In this document: piece by piece, positions 22,441 to 32,300 of the stretch | How the letters are laid out: every line of letters begins with the position of its first letter | How positions within the stretch are numbered: the stretch's first letter is position 1 | Assembly (NCBI GenBank): GCA_006384855.1 | Contig: VCJN01002046.1 | Location: 24,479 to 88,478, forward strand | DNA length: 64,000 bases | Source of the DNA: Tetraselmis striata | Taxonomy: Eukaryota > Chlorophyta > Chlorodendrophyceae > Chlorodendrales > Chlorodendraceae | Reading direction: 5' to 3' | Position numbers and translations under genes: made by a program | Notes under the pieces: generated by a model | Told to the model about the DNA's origin: nothing | The model's database searches: none | Seen by the model: only the letters and a program-made list of their open reading frames with translations

Positions 22441-24222
22441 AGTTCAACATGCGGCACGCGATGACATCATCGTCGTCGTTTTGCCCTACAGCATACTAAA
22501 TTGCTAACTAAACTCGACGTTCGAAAAGCCGCTAGATTTTTAGTCGCAGATCCGACTCCCTAGGTTATTTTGCCGATCTTGGAGAAAACAGCGCGCGATC
22601 TCCGATTTTACCCCATATTCGAGTAACTCTCTCAAATCGTCAGGCCCCGCCGCCGGGATTGGACCACCAACACAAAAGCCGCCGCAATCCGCATCACTGG
22701 TCACTGCTAACAATCCCACCCGTCGGTATCCAACCTTATAGCCCCCTGCGCGTGCTACTAATCGACGGGCCGCCAATTCACCGTACGTGCCCGAATGCCA
22801 GGAGCCGTCCGAGTATGATGATCGCCAGCCGCGGTTGGCGCGGCTCCACCCTCGGTCGCTATCGTGGAGTCTCGTGATGGTCGAGCGACGCGGAATAGAG
22901 CGAGTTTCACCGGACGGAAGGATACATCATGACCGAGGCCCCGGAATCGGCGCCAATATATGCATGGCGCCGGACTACGGGCGGGGCGGGGCTGAACATG
23001 CGACGGGATCCGGGCGCGGGTAGTAACGGAGCGGTGGACGGGGTAGCGGTCGCGACGTATGGCTCGCGGGGTGCGTGCCCTGGAAGGTCCAGAATATTAT
23101 GTACCGGATGGGCCCGAGATGCCTTCGATGCCCATCTACTAGGACGTCCTAAAGTTTTTACTCGTTTTTATCCTAGATTTGCGCTAATCTGGGACCTTCG
23201 GAGGTCGAATCTGCGACATCCTAGATTGAATCTACGATCTAGCAGCTTTTTGAATATGGGGTTTTCCTATATTAGTGGCGAATCTACGGCTACAACCGAT
23301 CAGTCGGCTTTTGGAATATGGGCTTAAGGCGAGTCAGAATCGATGTCATGTTTTAGGACCCAAATCATGCTCAAATCAGAGGACGGAGGAGAGAAAATAT
23401 GATAGCTGGCCCAAAATTGTGTAGCTAGCAGAACTGTAGCAGTACTACCCGGCCGTATCCGTCTCGTGCACCATAGTCTCACCGCCGCATGATGCCGCAA
23501 CCGCTGCGGCGGCTATTGCGGGGGTGCGGGCTGCTACACTATCACTTCATCTCCGCCGCCTTTCACACACTCGGTGCTGTGCGCTAGCCAAGTCACTGAC
23601 CCGGCTCGGCTAAATAGGAAGCCAACACCGGCAAAAAGGAAGATGATGAAATTCATGTCAAGGTGAGCGAGACTTGGGCCGGCAGGCCGAATGGCGACAG
23701 GCCCCGACTACATACACTCACTAGTTGAGGAGTGGCTGCAGGGCCACACGTGCTACGAACTGCTAGAGTACGTGGTGAAAGAGATATACCCGCAAGTTTC
23801 GTTCGAACTAGTAGACTCCAATTGTAGCTAGCCGCCCAGCACCAGCACGTTCAGCTCCGCGTAGCCAACCACAAGCCAAAAACTAGATGTGCTACGATGT
23901 GAAATACCATCTCACAATGTGACATACCATGTGAAATACCATGCTCGACGTGCTCTATAATGCTGCGTGCCCCCATTGGTGTACATGCCCACCCTCTTGC
24001 ACAGCATGGCCCCGCTGTTATTGCACTATATAAGGGCCATTGCGCCGAAACCCCGATGAATAGTATGCACTTTAGAACATTACATTTAACACACAACATC
24101 GGGCAGCTACAAAACTTTTGGAGTGGGGCCCAAATCAGAACGGGGGTCGAAAAACGGGTCATCAATTCTCATTGGCCTAAGGACATTACATACATGACGA
24201 CAACAGTTTCCCTTGTAAGGTA
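22441..24222. other. No supported gene
   Basis: About 1.8 kb of mixed-composition DNA. Near 23130-23330 words such as TCCTAGATT, GAATCTACG and GGAATATGG repeat loosely. Near 23900-23945 GTGAAATACCAT and GTGACATACCAT occur in tandem. Nothing coding recognised. Confidence 0.5.
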
Positions 24223-25172
24223 GTGGCTTATAAGACCACACTCGGCATAGATTCCAAAACGCGATATCCAAAAGGCGGTTGCTTGATTAGGATACCAAAG
24301 CGGTACGTTTTGGAGATTGGAGCCCTCAGACCCCGACTCCGCATAACCTCCATAATCCAAAAGGACCGAAATTTGGGGGATTTCGTTTTGGAGAGCGGCG
24401 CCACCCCCATAATCGGGCCCAATTATGGAGGTGGCGCCGCTCTCCAAAACGAAATCCCCAAAAGGCGCGTGCGGTGATGTGCCCGCGCCTTCTAGGCTTC
24501 TGGCCCCATCCAGCCAAGGCCCGTCCGCACACATCCGCACCCACCCGCGCCGGCCCGTGCCAGATCCCGCCACTCGTGCTCGACCTAGGGCCATGTGGAT
24601 TGCATGCCTCACGGATAGTCAACGGCATGGACGGGCTGCGACCGCGCGTGAGTGGTAGGGCGGTGCCGCCTTGGGGACCGTGGCGACTGCCACCGCGCCC
24701 GCCTTGAGCGAGTCGCACCTACCTATCGCCTTCACCCACAGCACGGCGCCTTTTCCGCGACGAGTGCACGACCAACATGGCCGTTGCCACGGCAACAGTG
24801 CAGCCCGCAGCCCATAAAGAGCCTCCCGAGGCTGTGGGTAGCTTCGACGGCGTGCCCATCCCACCGATCATTAGCGAGCGAGTAGGGGGTGCTACGGTGG
24901 TTTGCTACGCTATGGATATGCTGTCGCGGCAATGCGGCGGCCCGGGCCGCGGCCTGGCTGTTCCGGCATTGCGGCGGCCTGGGCCGCAGCCCGGCATTCT
25001 GGAGAGTAAATTTCGGAATCTATTATGCCGAGTCGCTCTTGCGGAGATGCCCGGTATCTCTCCAAAAGGGCCGAAATTTTGGAGTTGTTGGAAGAACGCG
25101 GCTGTACCCGTACAGATTATGGGGATTGCGTTTTATATTGGAATCTATGCCGAGTGTGATCTTATATGCCGC
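24223..25172. mobile_element. Non-autonomous TIR element, about 0.95 kb
   Basis: The left end (24225-24255) starts GGCTTATAAGACC and includes ACACTCGGCATAGATTCC. The right end (25140-25170) is its inverted copy with two mismatches in 31 bases. Inside are a near-perfect 38-bp palindrome (24376-24459) and a local duplication of a GCGGCGGCC-type segment (about 24918-24998). No transposase domain is visible, so it looks like a MITE or deletion derivative. No target-site duplication is obvious. Confidence 0.65.
24376..24459. repeat. Near-perfect palindrome, 38-bp arms, 8-bp loop
   Basis: The arms 24376-24413 and 24422-24459 are reverse complements with one mismatch and are centred on CGGGCCCA. 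The arms read GGGGATTTCGTTTTGGAGAG at the outside and contain GGCGCC. DNA cruciform or RNA hairpin formation is expected. Confidence 0.9.
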
Positions 25173-25626
25173 AAAATAACAGGGACAAGAGTACAAATTC
25201 GCGAGAAGGCTGCACGCCATAGGGCATCAAATCGCTTCCTTCAGTTTATGCGGGCTCGGCATCATGCACCCTCGAATTAGTAATATTTAGCCCATGCTGC
25301 TCGTTGCATGGATGCGGTGGCGTGTGCTAGCGGAACAAAGCAAACGGCTATGATGTTGGCGAATCGCTTGTATGCGAGGTGGCCCGCTGCGTTACGCCGC
25401 GTAATTAGGGTGAGGTATGATATTTATTATATGCCCTATTTATGCAGCACATGTATGTATGTGTGGTGGCTCTAGTGCATCACGGGTCCGTAGTGCCCTC
25501 GCACGCCGTTGGGGGCTTGGGGCTTCATTATGGCATGATATTCGGTCGCTAGTGTGCGCACTCGGCGGGCATTTTGCTTGTAATAACTACTAGTTAAGAG
25601 TAGGAGTGCAACACGGGCGCGCAATA

Positions 25627-25712
25627 GATAAGGCGACGTGGCTGCGAGTAGTACCGCCGTCTCTCGTGTGCGAGAGACCCGGGTTCGATTCCTGGCCGAT
25701 GCATTTCGGCAA
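25627..25712 (+). other. tRNA-like sequence (A-box and B-box), possibly a SINE head
   Basis: A perfect B-box (GGTTCGATTCC) within a T-arm-like CCGGG/CCTGG stem is preceded by TGGCTGCGAGTAGT, which is close to an A-box, and by a strong CTCTCG/CGAGAG stem. The acceptor arms do not pair and the anticodon loop is not canonical, so it is not a functional tRNA call. It could be a tRNA pseudogene or a pol III SINE promoter. Confidence 0.3.
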
Positions 25713-25929
25713 TATCGGCCCGACGTGTCCCGGGTTTACCCGGTTGATGCATTAGCCCTTCGGGGTTCGAATGAGGCAATGGGCTATGCCAGACCTACGA
25801 CTGCAGTTGGCGCACGAGGTCAAGTGCTGGGGCGGCTTCGGCCGATGTCCCGGGGCGAACTTTACTTTACTCTTACCGCCGTCTCTACGACTCTACACGA
25901 TGTACCATGCGGCCTAGAGGTGCCGAGTT

Positions 25930-26830
25930 GGTTAACCATGGTTAAAACCAAACCATGGTTAACCATGGTTAACCATGGTTTTTTCCAGAGGTCGTGGTTT
26001 TCCTCTTGTAAAGGCTTAAAGTACTATACCCAACACCCTAGTGCAGCCTAGTGCTGCCAGTCGCAACCTCTGTCCTTGGGGTCGAGGTGGCTGCATCTCG
26101 AGCATGCGAGAGTTGCCTGCCCCCCTCGCACACCATGGATACTGAAGGCCGCCTTCGCTTTCTCGGACGCCCACTCTTTACTGCCAGCGGCGGGCGCCGG
26201 GCGAGTGTCCGTCAAGGGCCTGCGAGGCTGGGAGCCGCCACCCGAGTATAAGACACTCATCGTCTTATCAACGATCGGAGTTGCAGGGTGCGCCGCAGGC
26301 CGCAGCTGTGAGCGATGCGCGTGACAGGGGCAACCGGCAGACCGCGATGAGGGTTGCGAGCTTACCTAGCGGAGGCCAGCGGGGGAAGACGGGAAGTAGA
26401 CAAGTAGTAAGTCGCTAGTGCGCTGGTGAGCGGGTGAGCTGGTCAGCTGGTCTGCTGCTGTGGTACGGTACTACGGTTGTCGGATATGTAGTGCGGCACT
26501 GCGGCGGTGCCGGGATTTCAAATGCCTCCACTGCTCCACGCCTGCGACTGCTGCAGCACACGCGACCTACGGACCTACCCGTACTGCTGCGCAGCCTGCG
26601 CTGCTGTTTTTTATTATTAAAATTAGCGACTATTTCATATTTATATTATTATCGGCGTGCTGCTGCCGCCCGGCCGGCGGGGCCAGCCGGCCCGCCGGAA
26701 CCCCCCCCCCCCCCCCCCCCCCCCCCCGGGGCCTGCGGCCGTGGTTTTGGTTTAAACCATGGTTTTCCATGGTTAACCAAAAACCAGTGGGTAACCATGG
26801 TTTTCACCAGTCTGAACCATGGTTTTCGGC
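25930..26830. repeat. Two clusters of the AACCATGGTT palindrome
   Basis: Four copies of AACCATGGTT or a close variant lie at 25930-25983 and four more at 26754-26826, embedded in GGTTAACC and AAAACC words. The two clusters are partly inverted relative to each other and flank about 770 bp with a 27-C run (about 26701-26727). They may be subterminal repeats of an unrecognised element. Confidence 0.55.
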
Positions 26831-26974
26831 AGCTCTGATGCGGCCGCCGCCCGCCGCCTAACTAAGCCTTCGGCAGCGGGCGAGCGGTGCCCGCAACGTG
26901 TGTACGTCGGGGCACCATGGTCACTCGCAGTATTCGAACATGCGTCCGTTGCGGACGAAATTGAAATCAAAATT

Positions 26975-27014
26975 AAGACACTTGCCCGTTGCGGACGACG
27001 AGGCAAGTGTCTTC
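26975..27014. repeat. Perfect 12-bp inverted repeat
   Basis: AAGACACTTGCC and GGCAAGTGTCTT flank a 15-16 nt loop containing GTTGCGGACGACGA. It would form a stable hairpin. GTTGCGGACGA also occurs just upstream near 26950. No T-tract follows, and its role is unknown. Confidence 0.7.
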
Positions 27015-27939
27015 CCTTCATCGCCCCTACCCGTAGACGGGAGAGCGCCAACATAGCGAGTGGGCCGCATGTGTCATGGATATTTACTCGAAATCCATAC
27101 GAAACATGCTCCCTCCCGCGAGCGACGATGCTAGCACATATTAACGGCCACGGTTTCGCGTGTTGCTCTCGCAATACAGTATGTAACCACAGTGACCGTA
27201 TCATATTTAGCGGTTACGGTTGTGCACGCACGCATCGTATGTAGGAGGCGCCCTAATATATCGTGGTCAGATAGAGTGACATGCCTCCCGCTACTACAGG
27301 GCGCCGCCCACACGAGCGGCGGGCGGTAGGACGGCCGCCCACGTGCGTGTACACCCGCCGGCCCGCCACCAAGCCGTTCGAGGGCACTATGCACCCTGTT
27401 TCCATGGGACTGGGCAAGGAAAGCGGCCTCCAAGGCAATTCCAATGCCAAAAATTGCCGATCGCGGCGTTTTGTCGACAGTTGGTGGGGCGCGAGGGTGT
27501 CAATGTCAATATATGTCAATACTACGATACGAAACCACACGAATAAGTCACGTACTCACCCATATCCATTTGCACGCGCAGATATCGACTTGCTCCCAAG
27601 GACGTGGTTGCGCGAGCATGCACGAACACCTTGTATGCCACACCGCCACAGTGACACCTTGTGTTGTCCGATGGGGATTTGACTGCCGCGCACATGTATG
27701 GGATCAGAGCGTTTGATCCTCGCTCGCTGTGATTTGACGATTCGGCTCTCGTATGGCGGGCCCCACTGGCCCACTCCACGTAAGGATTACCCACATTTTA
27801 AAATTTTATATCCCATCCGGACCGGTGCGGCCTCTGCCGAGTGGCGCAGTACTGTTAAAACCGTAATGTGCGAGTACAGCAGTGTCGTCCCTGTTTTTTG
27901 CGGACAGTAGTACAGCAGTCGCGCTGTGAGAATAATTCT
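27015..27939. other. No supported gene; 5' flank of the retrotransposon
   Basis: Short overlapping frames only. The segment ends with CTTG at 27940-27943, the left target-site duplication of the element that follows. Confidence 0.5.
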
Positions 27940-27943
27940 CTTG
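27940..27943. repeat. Target-site duplication CTTG, left
   Basis: CTTG lies directly before the TGTC terminus. The same four bases follow the GACA terminus at 39549-39552. Four bases is a normal integrase stagger, but a chance match cannot be excluded. Confidence 0.65.
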
Positions 27944-28997
27944 TGTCACAGCGTACAACGTTTCAGCGTACGCATGCGCGCGTACAGGGACTTGCTTACT
28001 TGGCATACCGGCGAATACTCGTCGCCTGTCATACGGGTATCAATTTTAGTACTTGCAGTACTGCGTTGTATGTGTATGCATGATGTCCAAGCGAGCAGTC
28101 ACCCATGGCGCAACGACCAACTGTCTGTCGCTCAGCTCTCACACCTAGAACCACCGACAGACCTAGGGCCCGTACCAACGGCTAACTGCCGCCAACCACG
28201 GCGCCCGTGCAGACCAATAGCGCGTGGGAAGGCCTAGGGGCTTAGTCGGCTCGCGCGCCCGCGGGATGCTTTAGCATCCTGTCGGCGCGCTGCCCGCCCA
28301 CTCTTTGGCTTTCCAAACGTCTCATCCCACCCATCTTGTAACCACGCTACTACACCACAAACACCTCGACTCTGTGCACATCACACCTGCACGTGCCCCG
28401 TCTATTGCTGTCCATCAAGGGCAATACAACCTGCTGTCGAGCTGCGAGTGATATCGCGCAGCAAGCAACGGTGGTGAGTCGCGGTTACACCTGTGTTGTT
28501 TGCGTCGTGACGCCCGTCTTGCTTTTACCTCCTGTGAACCCGTCGTACCGACTGCCTGGACTTGTCGACCGACCGACCGACCGACCGATTAGCGTACCGA
28601 ACGTGCCTGATCAGCACTGGCTTGCTTGTTGCCATATGCGAGCAGTCGGTACTGCGCGTCGTCGTCGTCGAGTCGTGTCGTGATACCGTACGCGTACGCA
28701 TATGCGCGCGTGCGGGCACTCGTAGTCCATTCGCGAGAGGCATGTCGTGCGGCACAGGGTGAGGAGTGCTTGACGTATTTCGCGTCGATCGACCACACAC
28801 ACACACACCTCTGTCACGCCGAGTAACCAAGCAACTCGCACGCGTGTGTAGTGCCGGCCAATAGGGCCGATGGCACTGTGAGACGTACTTCTACTGGAGT
28901 CATAGGAACCGAGGCCAAGAGTCAGCAAGTCTTAGACAGAGACTTAGAGGCCAGGACACGTACATAAGACCACATGCCTAAGAGTCTGTTAGGCGAT
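27944..28997 (+). repeat. Direct repeat A1 (left LTR-like, 1054 bp)
   Basis: It starts TGTCACAGCG and ends TTAGGCGAT. It matches A2 without indels. It contains a CCAAT near 28214, a GGATGCT/AGCATCC hairpin near 28263-28279, a (GACC)n run near 28568 and a (CA)n run near 28793. Unlike a normal 5' LTR it lacks the 62-bp B segment that ends the right side. Promoter function is inferred from position. Confidence 0.9.
28298..28319 (+). promoter_or_regulatory. Internal segment exactly complementary to the primer site
   Basis: These 22 bases (CCACTCTTTGGC...CCAAACG) are the exact reverse complement of 28998-29019. If the transcript begins at or near here, its 5' end could fold onto the primer site, as the Tf1/sushi group does with its first 11 nt. 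The CCAAT about 80 bp upstream fits a nearby start. This role is inference. Confidence 0.55.
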
Positions 28998-29019
28998 CGT
29001 TTGGAAAGCCAAAGAGTGG
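28998..29019 (+). promoter_or_regulatory. Putative self-primer binding site
   Basis: It begins at the base after A1, where the minus-strand primer site of LTR elements lies. All 22 bases pair with 28298-28319 in A1 (and its copy in A2). A tRNA match is not excluded, since TGG occurs inside it, but a 22-base exact self-complement at this position is unlikely to be chance. Confidence 0.6.
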
Positions 29020-29387
29020 CTGTTCCTAAGTGGTCTTAGTCCTGAACGCCCACATCCCAATACCCCCACTTAGACGCTGACCTCGAGGTTGGTCAGGGGA
29101 CGCCCTCACCTCCTGCAGTCAGCCACGTCTTCACAAGTGGAGGGAGCAAGTCATCACAGTGCAACGTTCATCGGCGCCGATCTTCTGCGCTATTGTTGGC
29201 AAGGCACTGTGCAAGGCGCGCGTAGGAGGCATCGCCTACACCTACAACGCGCGCAACGAGCTGAGAGGAGCCGCGTGTGGTGGTTACCTCAGCCTGGAGC
29301 GCGTTCGTCGGCAACCGCTTCATCAACCTGTTCAGTCCAGACTTCCGCGCGCCAATTGGGGGGGGGAGCGGTCACTGAGCAAGGCGC
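29020..29387 (+). other. Leader between primer site and the polyprotein ORF
   Basis: About 370 nt without a recognised product. An overlapping short frame runs into the polyprotein start. A short G-run (GGGGGGGG) sits 20 nt before the ATG. Confidence 0.5.
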
Positions 29388-32300
29388 ATGTCAGAGGGAG
29401 AGAGCCCACGCCAACTCAGACGACGCTTCACGAGGAGTACCGGAGCACCTGTGGCAGCACCCTTATTGGAGCCGGAGCGCGTCTTGCGTCAAGCGCTCCG
29501 TGACGCCATGGCGCAGCGCGGTGGAGACCCCAGCGCCGCAGGATCTGGAACACCATCAAGACGACGACCACCTGGAAGTCAGCACTACACGCCCAATCAG
29601 ATCATGGGTGACCTGAGTGCAGCGGAGGAGCGCATCTACGAGGAGCGAGAAGACGCGCGGACAATCGCCGGTGGTCTACGCAAGGAGACAACACCACGCC
29701 ATGAGCGCTTCGACGGCGCTACCTCAATATGGACGGAGTGGTTCAGTTCATTCAACGCCAACGTGTTGGTGCCATACGCGCTTAACAAGGCGCCACCAAG
29801 ACCAGCCCCGAGGGCTGACGGAGCTGGTTCAGCGGAGGGCGAGAGCACCGGACCGGAGTGGGTGTTCAGCCCAGCAGACTCCCTTCAGCTTCTTCAAGAG
29901 TACGTCGAGATCAACGCTGTCACCAGGCCCATCATCGATCAATGGCAGAAGGACACTCTACGCTATCAACAACAAACTCTCCGCTTCGACCCTGCATCCG
30001 GACGCATTAGAGTGCCATCGCGCGAGGATGCGGACGCCTTTCACGAGTTCCGCTATCGACGCTACGTGGAGCTCTTTGAGACCAAGTTCAATGAGGCGCC
30101 GAAGATGCGCACTAGGTACGACGCCTACACCCGTGAGGGCTTCCGCGAGACCCCTGCCAGCTTGGCGATGACTCTTCGCGAGCTCAAGGCGCATCTACCA
30201 GACCTCACGTGGGACAAGGTCAACCAGAAAGCGTTCGACGTCATGACCTCTGTGTGGCGCTCTATTCCGGCGCTCAAGCAGTCCCTCGACGCTGGCTTCC
30301 ACCAGCTCAAGGACATCGCTGTTCTACGTCAGTCTCATGAGGACCGCTTGGACGAGCTAGCTGCGGAGGTGGAGCGCTATGAGGACATCGTGAGGAAGGA
30401 TGAGATTAGAATGGCGGAGGCCTTGACGGCTGCCCAACACTTCGCGGAACTGACTGGAGCATCGGCGCCGGCAGCTGGTGGAGGACGGCAGCACGGCACC
30501 AGCACTCCAGAACCGGTCATCACATGGACCATGGTCAACGGACGTCGTGTGCGAGCGCAGCTTGTCGTCGTGAAGGACACCCACCAGATCCGCCCGTTGT
30601 GCGAGGCATGCACAAAGGCGCGTGGACGTGACATCTTTCACGGAGCCAACTACCGAGAGTGTGCCAACAAGTTCGGCTCAACCATGTATGTCAACGACGC
30701 CGCGGGTGGCCGTGGCGGCCGTGGAGGCGGCCGAGGCGCAGGCCGAGGTGGCCGTGGTGGTCATGGCGGTGGACGCGGCGATGGAGGCGCACCCGGAGGC
30801 GGACGAGGACCGTGCTGGAACGCTGGGTGCGACGGCGCTCATAACTTTACTGAGTGCGACAAGCCAATCACTGACCCTACGCTCATCGCACGACTGAAGC
30901 GCAACCAGCGGGAGCGAGAGCGCCGTCTTGCCTATGGACAGCAACGCGGATGGGCTATGGACGTGGAGACCGGACTGTCCAAGCTCGAGATGGACTTGGC
31001 GAGGAAAGCCGGACACATGCTCACTGGGCGACACGACGCCCATGTTGACGGAGCGGCGACATCATCAACAATGGCAGACCTGGAGGCCATGTTCTCTCGC
31101 ATCCTCGAGAAGTCTCAAGCTGCCCATGGTGCTACGGGTGCCATGCGCTTGGCCGTGGAGGTGCCAGACCCCTTTCTGGATTGCGTTGACACCGACGATC
31201 ACGGCACTTTGCTGCATGGAGCGTCGTGTGTGGAGCTGCCCGTGCGTGAGCTGCGTGAAGTCTTCTTTGGAGCTCCAGGTCGTGCGCAACCTGTGGGAGC
31301 TGACTGGACGCCGGAGTCGACTGTGCCAAGACCGCGTGGACGCCCGGCAGTGCTGCCTCCAGGATCGGCGCGGAACCCTGAACTTCGCATGCGCCAACCC
31401 GGATGGGACGCCCAACGCGAGCAGCTCACCAAGCAGCGGCCCCAAGGCTTTGAGCCGGCAGTCGAGCAGGAGGCTCCTGCGTCCTACGAGGGCCGCCGTG
31501 CAGGAGGAGCAATCACCTCGGACATGTTGGACATCCGCAATCAGCAGCTCCTGCAGCACCTGCGCACATCGCTACAGCACGCCAAGTTCCCTGGTCTACC
31601 CGTTGCTGTAGTATCGGACATGACGCCCGAGCATGCTGCAAGGTGGTTGGAGGCACGCAACACTGCACTGCGTGGAGGACTTGACACTCGTGACCACATG
31701 GCCGTGGCATGGGAGACGGTGCTTCAGCAAGCCGTCCGACGCTTCGAGGCGACAGCGCGGCTCACCTGGGTTGACTACACGCACCTCGACTTGACGCGCG
31801 TCTTTGCCGCAGCCGTGCAGAGCGTCTATGGTCTGTCTCTCCCACGCGTCAGTGTCCCGCCACTGTCCTTGCCATCAGCGGAGCCCCAAGCCAACATTCA
31901 TCCAGTGGACGTGGTGCAACATGGCGTCAAGCCTCTGGAGTCTCGGCGCCAACTGTCAGCGACATCTTCGGAACTTCAGCAGTTGCGAGAGGTGCAGCGC
32001 AGCGCATACCCTGACTACCCGGAATATGACCGCCACAGTGCTTTCTACGTGGACTGCAAGTTGACCGCCATCGTCATTGGCGGCGTGCGCATCCTTATGG
32101 CCTTGTTAGACACCGGCTGTGACTACAGCGGTGTGCACCGGCGCGTGGTGGATCGTATGAAGCCGGGCGAGGCGGACGCCACGCTGCAGTCCATGTCCAT
32201 GCAAGGCATTGGCGGCAAGATGGAGATGCAGCGCCTTGTGGGGCGCATCTCCTACGTGATCAACCCGGACACTGATTGGGAGCGCAAGTTTGAGTGGCCA

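Noticed and set aside
28560..28600. (GACC)n and (CA)n runs in A1 as a CRISPR-like or regulatory array
   Set aside because: They are short microsatellites without spacers.
27944..29060. A simple LTR of 1117 bp (A+B) at both ends
   Set aside because: The 63 bases after A1 do not match B. They hold the putative primer site instead.
28393..29314. ORFs inside repeat A1 (and the same ones in A2)
   Set aside because: They lie in a repeat that acts as LTR, overlap on both strands and encode low-complexity Arg/Thr-rich peptides.
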